Origin: Zygnema cylindricum
Lineage: Eukaryota > Streptophyta > Zygnematophyceae > Zygnematales > Zygnemataceae
DNA length: 33,043 bases
Direction: 5' to 3'
NCBI GenBank assembly: GCA_037447655.1
Contig: JBBHKE010001436.1
Coordinates: 1 to 33,043, forward strand
Position numbers and translations under genes: made by a program
The notes under the pieces: model-generated
Told to the model about the DNA's origin: nothing
The model's input: the letters and a program-made list of their open reading frames with translations, nothing else
Databases searched by the model: none
In this document: positions 19,108-28,360 of the stretch, in pieces
Position numbering within the stretch: the stretch's first letter is position 1
Layout: the number at the start of each line of letters is the position of its first letter

Positions 19108-20787
19108 CAGTATTCCAACTTAGGAGATGGTAGAGCTTTTGTCAACATGTCTGCACCATTTTCTCATCAGGTAAATAGCAAAGTTTAACGACTCTTGCGA
19201 ATACTTTTTCTCGTACTAAATGTAGCTGAATGTCCATATGTTTACTCTTAAAATGGTGACTTGGGTTTGTAGCCACAAAAATTGCTGCCTAATTGTCGCA
19301 CCACATTATTTGTGTTCCATGTTGTGTAAAACCTAATTCTTGAAGAAATGCCTTAATCCAAAGAGCTTCCTAATGGCAGCTCTCACCATGTACCTGGCTT
19401 CATAGTCGACATTGTGCTGTGATTCTTGAATTTTACTACTCCAACTACAAGTTCCATTCCCAATCTGAATGACATACCCAGTTGTAGACTTCCTATTAGG
19501 TAGATCACCATAGCTAGCATCACTCCAAGTATTAATGCTAACCTTGTCCCCTCCCAAAGTAAGCCAAAGATTTCTGGTCCCAACAAGATATCTCAAGACC
19601 CTTTTTGCTGCCTCCCAGTCTCCCTTTTGTGGATTTTTCAGACTTCTGCTCAATACACCAACAACTGCAGCTATGTCGAGCCTAGTACAATTCATGAAGT
19701 AAATGAGACTTCCTACTACTTGTCTGTAGGGTACTTGAGACATAAATTTTTGTTTTTCTGTCATGAGTTTCCTATCTACCAAGACTCCAAACTCATGCTC
19801 TATTCCTTCAAGTTTTTGCCTAAAATCCATAGGAGTTGCACAACCTTTGGCATCAGCCAAGCCAAATTTTTCCAACATGTTTCCTATCGCTTCTTTCTGA
19901 GTAAGCCTAATTATTTTCTTTTCTCTATCTCTTTCAACTTATATTCCAAGGATATATTTTGCCTCACCCAAATCCTTCATTTAAAATTGTGAATTAAGTG
20001 CGTGTTTTACTCTAGCAATTCCTTCTTTGTTCCTACTAATTAGCAGTAAATCATCAACATACACAACAATGAATATCACTTCATCAGGATTATCACCACA
20101 CATCACATAAACAGAATGATCTGAGCTAATTCTAGTAAACCCTAATCCTGTCAAGAACTCATCTAACTTTCGGTTCCACTACCTAAGGGCCTGTTTTATG
20201 CCATACAATGATTTTAAAAGTCTGCACACAAGATTTTTTTTTCCTACTTCCTCATAACCCTCAGGCTGCTTCATATAAATGACCTCATCTAAATCACCAT
20301 GCAAAAAGGCAATTTTGACATCCATTTGGTGGATGTCAAAATCCTCTATAACAACTAATGTAAGTAAGATGCGGACAGATGGAAACCTTACAACCGGTGA
20401 AAAAGTTTCTTCATAATCTATCCCCTCCTTTTGATTATATCCCTTAGCAACCAAGCGAGCCTTATACCCGTCTATGGTATTATCTGGGTTCAATTTTAAT
20501 TTAAACACCCATTTACTTCCAATAGCCTTTCTTCCTGGAGGAAGTTCTACCAGATCCCATGTTTGGGCCTCCATGATAAACTTCATTTCCTCATTCACCG
20601 CTTCTACCCAGTCTTCCCTTTCATTACTCGAAAAAGCTTCCGTCAACGTTAGAGGCTCTTCTAATTGTGCTGAGTGAGCAAAGGCTGCATTTTCTCCCTT
20701 GAGTCGCGCACTTCGCCTCACTCCACCTGGAAATTCTGATGTTGGTATAGATGGTTGGGTCCTCCTACTTGATATATGTGATACCAC
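19108..20787 (-). pseudogene. Element D reverse transcriptase and RNase H
   Basis: Copia RT begins in the frame at 20179-20787: WVFKLKLNPDNTIDGYKARL, HQMDVKIAFLHGDLDE, SLYGIKQALR, then a TAG in place of Gln. The catalytic YVDD is encoded near 20055-20070 (FIVVYVDDLLLISRN). The frame at 19333-19878 has LTQ-type linker sequence, PYRQVVGSLIYFMNCTR and RNase H motif TWSDASYGDLPNRKSTTGYV. The C-terminal tail is broken, but DMLTKAL-like and SPKLEYC segments can be traced to 19108 where the solo LTR sits. Several stops make it non-functional. Confidence 0.8.
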
Positions 20788-20877
20788 TTATGATTCAGTT
20801 TCATCTTGAGGTAGAGGAGTGTCTGCAACTCTTTCAGGCATAAAAATTCATGTTTTGGTGAAGGAGATGGTTCTCTT
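20788..20877 (-). pseudogene. Element D integrase-RT linker, cut by element A
   Basis: This stretch continues upstream of the RT frame in broken reading and ends at CTCTT, the duplicated target of the intact element. It continues on the other side at 27324. Confidence 0.5.
20873..20877. repeat. Target-site duplication CTCTT of element A (left copy)
   Basis: CTCTT directly precedes the 5' LTR (TGTAGGAATT) and is repeated at 27324-27328 directly after the 3' LTR (GAGTTACA). Confidence 0.95.
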
Positions 20878-20944
20878 TGTAGGAATTAATGGTTTTAAGT
20901 ATTTTCTAGGTCTAAATAGAAACAAAGAAGCCGAGGCAGTCTAC

Positions 20945-21010
20945 CTCTAACTTCTCTCTCCAACTCTCAAACTTGTCGCAGTCACTGAAAAATTGGAGAG
21001 GAAGCTAGAG
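20945..21010 (+). other. Conserved LTR stem-loop
   Basis: CTCTAACTTCTCTCTCCAA (20945-20963) can pair with TTGGAGAGGAAGCTAGAG (20993-21010). The loop holds ACTTGTCGCAGTCAC, nearly invariant in all LTRs of the A, A2 and Element 1 types, while the arms vary in a compensatory way. AGCCATGGCT, a perfect palindrome in most copies, lies just beyond (one base changed here). Confidence 0.5.
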
Positions 21011-21074
21011 CCATGGCTACCTAAGCTATCCTCAGGTTTACGGGAAATTTATATTAGTCTACGGATTAATTACT

Positions 21075-21162
21075 AAAAGGTATATGCCGGCGGCAGGATT
21101 TGATCCTGGTACCTGCCGGCCGACAGCTAGGAGATAGCAGGTAGCCTTAGCCGTTAAGTCTA
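21075..21162 (-). other. tRNA-like module in 5' LTR of element A, antisense
   Basis: On the minus strand: TAGACTTAACGG (21151-21162), B box GATCAAATC (21097-21105) in a CAGGA/TCCTG stem between GCCGGC repeats, then TTTT (21075-21078). The sense strand of this arm is complementary to the T-arm of initiator tRNA-Met with about three mismatches in 22 bases. Confidence 0.5.
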
Positions 21163-21297
21163 GTGGTACTGATGCATAGTATATAGTACGATAATTATTT
21201 ATACAAGTACACGTAGAATAATTCATTTAACTATAACTATTTACCGGACACATAGATATGGAATTGTAAAAGTACGAATTGCGGTACGGATATGAAA

Positions 21298-21352
21298 TCA
21301 ATACCGCGCATTGATTTCGGAAGCGAAACAAATACCGCGCATGTATTTATTA
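21298..21352 (+). promoter_or_regulatory. Direct repeat of TACCGCGCAT in the LTR
   Basis: AATACCGCGCAT occurs twice, about 34 bases apart, with AT-rich flanks (ATGTATTTATTACGG follows the second). All A/A2 LTRs keep the pair. It looks like a paired factor-binding site; the factor is not identified. Confidence 0.4.
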
Positions 21353-21451
21353 CGGCTACGATCGAAAACGAGTTTAATCGGACGGCCGGAAATTGCGCCG
21401 AGATCGCGGAAGGAGAATTCGGCGGTTTGTGGGCAGCGCCACATCGGATGA

Positions 21452-21521
21452 CACGTGGCGATGTAACATTGGAGCGCGGCATCTCCGAGGATTTAAGGAG
21501 CGAATCCGGATACTCCACGTG
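21452..21521 (+). promoter_or_regulatory. Two G-box/ABRE-like motifs in the LTR
   Basis: CACGTG occurs at 21452-21457 (in ACACGTGGC, an ABRE-like context) and at 21516-21521 (in CCACGTGTGG). Corresponding sites are kept in most other LTR copies. In plants such sites bind bZIP or bHLH factors, so stress- or light-responsive transcription is plausible but inferred. Confidence 0.45.
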
Positions 21522-21698
21522 TGGACATTTAGGCCATATCGTACAATATCCGTACATAAAGTACACCAGCAGTTGTACTTTTACGTACGGAACTGAAATC
21601 TGATTGGTTCCGTACATCAGTAGATAGAGTCTGTGAGAGGGATAGGACTTAGAAAAATTAGAAGATAGGACCCTCTCTCCCAGAGAGCTTCTGTACAA

Positions 21699-21715
21699 AA
21701 GGTCAACTTTGACCC
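21699..21715 (+). promoter_or_regulatory. Palindromic W-box pair in U5
   Basis: AGGTCAACTTTGACCCT contains TTGACC on both strands facing each other. TTGAC(C/T) is the core bound by WRKY factors. The palindrome is kept in several LTR copies (for example GGTCAAAGTTGACC near 13907). Being in U5, it may lie downstream of the transcription start. Confidence 0.4.
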
Positions 21716-21904
21716 TCCATAACTTACTGCTCAGGGGAGCAAATTCAGAGATTCTTTTTGCTATCGACTCAGGGGAGTCTTGTCTTCACAGGGGTGAAGT
21801 TGGTCAGCGTTTTTGTCTGCCAGGGTGGCAGTTATTTTTGCTTAAACACAAAGGAGTCAGGATTATCCTAGAGGCTTCTTGGAAGCTGTCCACTCTGAGG
21901 ACTT

Positions 21905-24900
21905 ATGGAGGTCTCAGAGTTACAGGTTATGGGCCCACCCTCTAGGGTACCAATCTTTAATGGAACTGGCTTCATATACTGGGAAAGTATGATGATAGGA
22001 GCTCTATGCGAAAAAAGGTTTTGGGGGATAGTGAGTGGACGATTGGGGCGTCCATCAAGTCTTGGAATTCCTCCAGGGTTTGGAGGAACCAGATTCACCA
22101 GGAAAGAGGATCCACCTTCAACGGAGGAAACAAAAGAAGGAGAGGTGGTGGACAAAGGAAAGGAGAAGGAGACGACCACACCAATAGCAACTGGTTCGAC
22201 GTTCATGTCACCTATTCCGAGGAACGAGGAGAATGATACTGAAACCTGGGACTTCAACAATATGGCGGCAAAGCACTTCATCCTACGCCATCTCACTCAA
22301 GGACTTGCATGTCCTCATTTGCAGGTAGAAAGGGCATCCGATCTTTGGATGGCTCTCATAGAGATGTACCGAAGTGGTACGATTCAGCAACAACAGTTGG
22401 CTGATCAGAAAGTTAAGGAGTATGTATATAAAGGGGGAAATATGTTGGATTTTTGCAATGAGCTTGCTACACTCTTCATGGAGCTACACAGTGCGGGAAA
22501 AGATTTTAGTGAAAAAGAAAAGGTTAACTGTTTACTGATGAAGTTACCTGATGAGTTCGTGAACATAGTTTACCGTGTGCAGGACTTGCCTGACTCAAGG
22601 TGGATATGGAACTCACTGGTAGGGATGATTCTAGTTCAAGAGAATACAATCGAGATCCAAAGGGGAGGAAACAGTGGCCAAGCCTTGGCAACAGCCACTG
22701 ATTGGAGGAACAGGGATTCCCGAAAACCGGTCGGAAACTATGGGGGTAGGGAGCAGAAAAAACAGGCCGACGAATTCGAACCAAGGGCTCCCAAAGGTTT
22801 ATGTCATTTTTGTAAGAAACCGGGGCACTATATGGCAGAGTGCACTAAGCTAACCGAGCTTCGGTTAAAGGAGGGGCAGACCGGTGGTACCCCGAGAGGA
22901 AAGAAAAAGGCCCTTGTCACACAGGTACTTGAGGCGGAATCCGAGGACGAGGACGATGAGCTCCTTTTGGATGAGGAGTTGGAGGCGAAAAATGAGGTCG
23001 AAATTCCACGAAGGCAGAAATGTGCTTACGGTGGATTGAAAGGTGAAGCAGGCTGGATCATAGATTCAGGTGCCTCCATGCACATGTGTAAGGATAGGCA
23101 CCTGTTCACTAAGATAAGAAAGATTCCCACCGTAGAGATAGAGTACGGGGATGGGAGGATAGTCACCACTACTCTTGTAGGATCGGTAGATCTAAAAGTG
23201 TTAGTAGAAGGAAAGGCATCCATATTAACATTCTCCGATGTATTGTTTATTCCGGAGCTGAACAAAAATCTTATCTCCACATCAGTATTGGATGATAAGG
23301 GTTTTTTTACTAGCACTAGGGAAGGAGTCTTTACTGCTAGTTTTGAGGATGATGTCTATTTCATTGCTGAGAAAGGTAGCCATGGGATGTTTAGGCTGAT
23401 CTTAAGTAATGAAAAGAAAAAACTTTATTACGCTGGTGTTCATGATATTATGATGTGGCATAAGAGGCTTGGGCATGTGAATCTAGATAAGTTAAGAGAG
23501 ATGAAAAAGATGGGAGTGGTGGAAGGGATTCAGTTCAGTGAGAGTGATGATATAAGTGATTGTAGTGGATGTGCTCAAGGTAAAGCACACAGATTACCCT
23601 TTCCTAAATCAGCCACCTATAAGGGAGAAAAAATTCTAGATCTAGTACACACAGATATTTGGGGACCGGCTAAAGTGCCCTCACCGGGGGGGAAGAGATT
23701 TATGATGACTATAACTGATGATTGGTCTCGGTATTCCCGGGTATATTTTTTGAAAAACAAGTCCGAAGCTGAGGATTGCTTCAGACAATATAAAGCATGG
23801 AGCGAAAAACTCCATGAAACTCCAATCAAGAGAGTAAGGAGTGACAATGGTGGAGAGTATACTTCTAACCAGTTTGAGGATTTTCTGAGGGAAGATGGGG
23901 TTCAACACCAAAAGACAGTTCCAGAAAATCCGGAACAGAATGGGGTAGCTGAAAGGTTAAATAGAAGACTAAGTGATAGTGCTAGAAGTATGTTGACAGA
24001 TAAAAAGATAGGAAAAAGGTTTTGGGCAAAAGCTATGAACTGTGCTAATTACCTCAAGAATAGAGTTCTTACTTCAGCTATAAAAGATCAAACACCTTAT
24101 GAGAGATGGACAGGCCGGAAACCAGACATATCTCACTTAAAGGTTTTCGGCAGTCAAGTGTTCAGTCTAGATACTGATCGGTCCAATTGGAAGCTAGATC
24201 CTAAAGGAAAACCGGGATACTTATTAGGATATGATGAAGATGTTAAAGGATATAGAGTTTATGATCTAAAAAGGGAAGATATAATCTTAGTAAAGCATCT
24301 AGTAGTTATGGATGAAGGAAAGTCTGTGGATCCCTTCAAATATACGAAGTCAGTAAAAATCAGATTTGAGTCAGAAAATTCTGATGACTTTGAGCTTCCT
24401 AACTACCCAGGTTTTAGAGAAGATGACATTCTTGCAGGTACAAATCAGACCGAAAAGGACCCGGCTATGGAAACTCCAGTGACAACTCTACTCGAAGCGG
24501 AAGACGTGGTGGAAATTGATTCGGAATCAAGGGATAGGGGAGAAGTCAAGTTTGTTCGAAAGAATCCACGAGAACCATCTATTCCGGCCTCAGATTTTGA
24601 GGGGGGGAGGAGAAGTAGCAAAAGACTGCAAGAAAAACAGGTTATTAACAAGGTAACTAAACTATCTCATCAAGATGAACCTCAAACTTATGGAGAGGCG
24701 ATGACTTGTCCAGAAAGAAACCGATGGAAGACAGCCATCAATGAGGAGATGGCTTCAATCATGGCAGCCGATACTTGGGAGCTGGTGGACTGTCCACCTA
24801 ACCGAAAACCAATCGGTTGTAAGTGGGTTTTCAAACTAAAACTGAACCCAGATAACACAATCGAGCGCTACAAGGCTAGATTAGTGGCAAAGGGATTTAC

Positions 24901-26263
24901 ACAAAAGGAAGGAATTGACTACGAGGAAACCTTTGCCCCGGTGGTCAGATTTCCCTCCGTCCGCATACTTCTCAGTTTAGCAGCGGCGGAAGACATGGAA
25001 GTGCATCAGATGGACATCAAGACAGCCTTTTTGCATGGAGAATTGGAAGAGGAGATCTTCATGCGACAACCCGAAGGTTTTGTGGAGGAAGGAGAGGAGA
25101 GTAAGGTATGCCGGCTGATTAAATCTCTTTATGGTTTGAAACAGGCACCTCGACAATGGAATAAGAAGCTTGATGAGTTTCTTACCGGTCTGGGATATAT
25201 TCGGATCAGCTCAGATCACTCAATCTATGTTTTCGAAGATGAGGAAGGTCTTATATTTATTGCAATTTATGTTGATGATTTGCTTGTTTTAAGTAAATCA
25301 ATGGAAAAAATTAACAAACTGAAAACCGATCTTAAGGGGAGATTTGAAATGAAGGATATGGGAGAAGCAAGATATATTTTGGGAATTCAAGTAGAGAGAG
25401 ACAGGAAAAGGAAAATTATAAGATTGACTCAAAAGGAAGCAATAGGGAACATGCTTGAAAAATTTCAAATGGATAAAGCTAATAGTTGTACAACTCCAAT
25501 GGAGTTAAAGAAGGGAAGTGAGGGGAGTGAGGAAGAAGGAGTCATAGTCTTAGACGAGGTATTATCCCCTGATGAACAGAAGTTCATGCAGACTATTCCT
25601 TACAGGCAAGTAGTGGGAAGTCTAATCTATTTTATGAATTGTACCCGGCCGGATTTAGCTGCAGCTGTAGGAGTGCTGAGTAGAAGTTTAAATGCTCCCA
25701 CTAAGAAGGATTGGGAGGCAGCTAAGAGAGTCCTTAGATACTTGATAGGAACTAGGGATCTATGGTTGCATTTGGGTGGGGAGAATACTGACATCACCAC
25801 TTGGAGTGATGCCAGTTATGGTGATGCTCCGATGAGGAGATGCACTTCTGGATATGTATTATATGTGGGTGATGGGGCTTGCTGTTGGAGTAGCAAACAG
25901 CAAAAGGTTATTGCTCAGTCCACCATGGAGGCTGAGTATATGGCCTCTTGCTCTGCTGTAAAAGAATTGATGTGGGTCAAGTCTTTGCTTGGTGAGCTTG
26001 GTCACCTTAAGAGTGGTGTGCAGAAAATATTTTGTGATAATCAGGCAGCAATCGCTATTTCTGCCAATCCTAAACATCATTTTAAAGCCAAACACATGGA
26101 CATCAGACTCAGCTTTGTTAGAGAAAAAGTAGAAAACAAAATAATCAGTTTAGAGTACAGGCCAGATAGTGAGATGGTAGCAGATATGATGACCAAACCA
26201 GTGCCTTCCCCTAAGCTAATTTTCTGCAGGGAGAAGTGTGGTCTGAAATTAAAGATTGACTAG
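21905..26263 (+). CDS. Gag-Pol polyprotein of element A (1452 aa, single frame)
   Basis: Encodes all products for copia transposition: RNA packaging, proteolysis, integration and reverse transcription. Visible motifs: Gag capsid (~15-260), CCHC knuckle CHFCKKPGHYMAEC (C300, C303, H308, C313), protease IIDSGASMHM (D387), integrase zinc finger (H519, H524, C553, C556), integrase D584, D647, E683 with 35-residue D-E spacing, RT YVDD (1122-1125), and RNase H D1302, E1344, D1378. Every key residue is present. The first ATG is inside the 5' LTR, and the second possible start (21929-21931) is inside the PBS. The related Element C lacks the second ATG, favouring the first. The TAG stop overlaps the polypurine tract. 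How a Gag excess is made without a frameshift is not evident; differential splicing or proteolysis are possibilities known in other copia elements. Confidence 0.95.
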   Translation: MEVSELQVMGPPSRVPIFNGTGFIYWESMMIGALCEKRFWGIVSGRLGRPSSLGIPPGFGGTRFTRKEDPPSTEETKEGEVVDKGKEKETTTPIATGSTFMSPIPRNEENDTETWDFNNMAAKHFILRHLTQGLACPHLQVERASDLWMALIEMYRSGTIQQQQLADQKVKEYVYKGGNMLDFCNELATLFMELHSAGKDFSEKEKVNCLLMKLPDEFVNIVYRVQDLPDSRWIWNSLVGMILVQENTIEIQRGGNSGQALATATDWRNRDSRKPVGNYGGREQKKQADEFEPRAPKGLCHFCKKPGHYMAECTKLTELRLKEGQTGGTPRGKKKALVTQVLEAESEDEDDELLLDEELEAKNEVEIPRRQKCAYGGLKGEAGWIIDSGASMHMCKDRHLFTKIRKIPTVEIEYGDGRIVTTTLVGSVDLKVLVEGKASILTFSDVLFIPELNKNLISTSVLDDKGFFTSTREGVFTASFEDDVYFIAEKGSHGMFRLILSNEKKKLYYAGVHDIMMWHKRLGHVNLDKLREMKKMGVVEGIQFSESDDISDCSGCAQGKAHRLPFPKSATYKGEKILDLVHTDIWGPAKVPSPGGKRFMMTITDDWSRYSRVYFLKNKSEAEDCFRQYKAWSEKLHETPIKRVRSDNGGEYTSNQFEDFLREDGVQHQKTVPENPEQNGVAERLNRRLSDSARSMLTDKKIGKRFWAKAMNCANYLKNRVLTSAIKDQTPYERWTGRKPDISHLKVFGSQVFSLDTDRSNWKLDPKGKPGYLLGYDEDVKGYRVYDLKREDIILVKHLVVMDEGKSVDPFKYTKSVKIRFESENSDDFELPNYPGFREDDILAGTNQTEKDPAMETPVTTLLEAEDVVEIDSESRDRGEVKFVRKNPREPSIPASDFEGGRRSSKRLQEKQVINKVTKLSHQDEPQTYGEAMTCPERNRWKTAINEEMASIMAADTWELVDCPPNRKPIGCKWVFKLKLNPDNTIERYKARLVAKGFTQKEGIDYEETFAPVVRFPSVRILLSLAAAEDMEVHQMDIKTAFLHGELEEEIFMRQPEGFVEEGEESKVCRLIKSLYGLKQAPRQWNKKLDEFLTGLGYIRISSDHSIYVFEDEEGLIFIAIYVDDLLVLSKSMEKINKLKTDLKGRFEMKDMGEARYILGIQVERDRKRKIIRLTQKEAIGNMLEKFQMDKANSCTTPMELKKGSEGSEEEGVIVLDEVLSPDEQKFMQTIPYRQVVGSLIYFMNCTRPDLAAAVGVLSRSLNAPTKKDWEAAKRVLRYLIGTRDLWLHLGGENTDITTWSDASYGDAPMRRCTSGYVLYVGDGACCWSSKQQKVIAQSTMEAEYMASCSAVKELMWVKSLLGELGHLKSGVQKIFCDNQAAIAISANPKHHFKAKHMDIRLSFVREKVENKIISLEYRPDSEMVADMMTKPVPSPKLIFCREKCGLKLKID
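21925..21939 (+). other. PBS of element A, complementary to initiator tRNA-Met anticodon arm
   Basis: GGTTATGGGCCCACC starts directly after the LTR terminal CA. It is the exact reverse complement of GGTGGGCCCATAACC, the anticodon stem-loop of plant initiator tRNA-Met (from memory of that tRNA). Drosophila copia uses the same kind of site with a primer cut in the anticodon loop region. The site also encodes Gag residues around VMGPP. Confidence 0.85.
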
Positions 26264-26276
26264 AAAATAAGGGGAG
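26263..26276 (+). other. Polypurine tract of element A
   Basis: GAAAATAAGGGGAG lies directly before the 3' LTR TG. Its first base is the last base of the TAG stop codon. It would prime plus-strand DNA synthesis. Confidence 0.85.
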
Positions 26277-27323
26277 TGTAGGAATTAATGGTTTTAAGTA
26301 TTTTCTAGGTCTAAATAGAAACAAAGAAGCCGAGGCAGTCTACCTCTAACTTCTCTCTCCAACTCTCAAACTTGTCGCAGTCACTGAGAAATTGGAGAGG
26401 AAGCTAGAGCCATGGCTACCTAAGCTATCCTCAGGTTTACGGGAAATTTATATTAGTCTACGGATTAATTACTAAAAGGTATATGCCGGCGGCAGGATTT
26501 GATCCTGGTACCTGCCGGCCGACAGCTAGGAGATAGCAGGTAGCCTTAGCCGTTAAGTCTAGTGGTACTGATGCATAGTATATAGTACGATAATTATTTA
26601 TACAATTACACGTAGAATAATTCATTTAACTATAACTATTTACCGGACACATAGATATGGAATTGTAAAAGTACGAATTGCGGTACGGATATGAAATCAA
26701 TACCGCGCATTGATTTCGGAAGCGAAACAAATACCGCGCATGTATTTATTACGGCTACGATCGAAAACGAGTTTAATCGGACGGCCGGAAATTGCGCCGA
26801 GATCGCGGAAGGAGAATTCGGCGGTTTGTGGGCAGCGCCACATCGGATGACACGTGGCGATGTAACATTGGAGCGCGGCATCTCCGAGGATTTAAGGAGC
26901 GAATCCGGATACTCCACGTGTGGACATTTAGGCCATATCGTACAATATCCGTACATAAAGTACACCGGCAGTTGTACTTTTACGTACGGAACTGAAATCT
27001 GATTGGTTCCGTACATCAGTAGATAGAGTCTGTGAGAGGGATAGGACTTAGAAAAATTAGAAGATAGGACCCTCTCTCCCAGAGAGCTTCTGTACAAAAG
27101 GTCAACTTTGACCCTCCATAACTTACTGCTCAGGGGAGCAAATTCAGAGATTCTTTTTGCTATCGACTCAGGGGAGTCTTGTCTTCACAGGGGTGAAGTT
27201 GGTCAGCGTTTTTGTCTGCCAGGGTGGCAGTTATTTTTGCTTAAACACAAAGGGGTCAGGATTATCCTAGAGGCTTCTTGGAAGCTGTCCACTCTGAGGA
27301 CTTATGGAGGTCTCAGAGTTACA
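26277..27323 (+). repeat. 3' LTR of element A (1047 bp)
   Basis: Identical in length and ends to the 5' LTR, with four substitutions seen by eye and no indel. Confidence 0.95.
26474..26561 (-). other. tRNA-like module in 3' LTR of element A, antisense
   Basis: The same sequence as in the 5' LTR, shifted by 5399 bases: A-box-like, B-box GATCAAATC, and TTTT on the minus strand. Confidence 0.5.
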
Positions 27324-28360
27324 CTCTTGGAGGCTAGTCACTCTGTGGTGGTGAAAGGTCACTTTGAGTTGGTGTAGATGCATTTTCGGTACTTTTTCTG
27401 AAAAACATAGGATTTTCTTCCAAAAAGATTTAATCAACACTTCGATCTTTCTTCTTGTCTGTACGCTGATTAAACACATCTACTCCTTTTCCCTCATCTT
27501 TCACTATGATATTTCTGGCTACCACAACTCTATCTCTCTTAGTGTAATACACTCTATAACCTTTGGCATGATCATCATACCCTAGAAATAACCGTGGTAT
27601 GCCTTTTGGCTCTAACTTGTATTTCTGCGGATCAATATCTAGCATGAAAATTTTACTTCCAAAAACCTTGAGGTGACTTACATCTGGTTATTGTCCTGTC
27701 CACATTTCGTAGGGAGTTTTATCTTTAACTGCCCTTGTTTCTAACCTGTTTCTCATATAAGCTGCACAATTCATAGCCTCTTCCCAAAATTTGAAATCTA
27801 TGTTTATATCAGTCATCATTGTCCTCGCACACTCTGATATGGTCTTATTGATCCTCTTTGAAACACCGTTTTGTTCTGGAGAATAAAGAACAGTTATTTG
27901 ACGTGAAATTCCATGTAATTTTAAAAATTCTGCAAACTCATTAGAAATGTACTCCCCTCCATTATCAAATTTGAATCCTGCTATCTTTCTCTCATGCAGG
28001 TTTTCAACGGAAGCCTTATACTCCTTAAATTTTGAAAAGACTTCAACCTTATTTTTCAAAAAATATACTGTGGTAAATCTACTATAGTCATCTATAAAGG
28101 TAAGCATAAACTTAACACCTCCCACAGATGGGTATCTAGATGGCTCCCATACATCTGAATAAAATAGTTCTAGCACCTTGCTACTTCTATGATCAGTTTG
28201 CGAAGGGAAAGGCAACTTATGAATTTTTCCCATTGCACAACCATCACATACATTTTATGCTGGTTTTTGACTAATTTTTACACCTTCCAACATTTTTTGA
28301 TTTACCATCTTTTCTAATCTATCATAATTCACATGTCCTAAACGTTTATGCCATAAATCA
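27324..28360 (-). pseudogene. Element D integrase
   Basis: The frame at 27688-28233 contains the pre-integrase tail (GKIHKLPFPSQTDHRSSKVL), FYSDVWEPSRYPS (first Asp), FDNGGEYISNEF (second Asp) and NGVSKRINKTISECA. In the last motif the catalytic Glu of the usual AERxN is Lys, so catalysis would fail. The C-terminal part (27430-27645, LFLGYDDHAKGYRVYYTKRD) is in a neighbouring frame. The zinc-binding LWHKRLGHVNYDRL segment is traceable at ~28300-28360, with a stop before the CDGC motif. The left end is the CTCTT duplication of element A. Confidence 0.8.

Larger units (their letters stand above)
20878..21924 (+). repeat. 5' LTR of element A (1047 bp)
   Basis: TGTAGGAATT...GAGTTACA. In order it contains a hairpin region (20937-21020), the antisense tRNA-like module (21075-21162), an AT-rich possible core promoter (TATATAGTA near 21180), two TACCGCGCAT repeats, two G-boxes and a W-box dyad. 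The last 20 bases carry the ATG of the Gag-Pol frame. Confidence 0.95.
20878..27323 (+). mobile_element. Element A: intact, young Ty1/copia retrotransposon (6446 bp)
   Basis: LTRs of equal length (1047 bp) bound it, with TG...CA ends, a perfect CTCTT duplication, a PBS touching the 5' LTR, one uninterrupted Gag-Pol frame and a polypurine tract touching the 3' LTR. By eye the LTRs differ at four positions (20989, 21207, 21568 and 21855 against the 3' copies), about 0.4%. It is inserted into Element D between integrase and RT, in opposite orientation. No frameshift or stop separates Gag from Pol. The half-tRNA PBS places it near the copia/Osser type rather than common seed-plant lineages; that placement needs a tree. 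Confidence 0.97.

Noticed and set aside
21292-21603. Sense ORF of 103 codons inside the LTR
   Set aside because: It is not kept in the other LTR subfamilies and covers the G-box region; no protein features.
21237-21698. Antisense ORF of 153 codons in both LTRs of element A, with a related frame in Element C (13920-14126)
   Set aside because: The frame is interrupted in other LTR copies, has no recognisable domain, and overlaps the promoter motifs. It is best explained as a chance frame in low-stop sequence.
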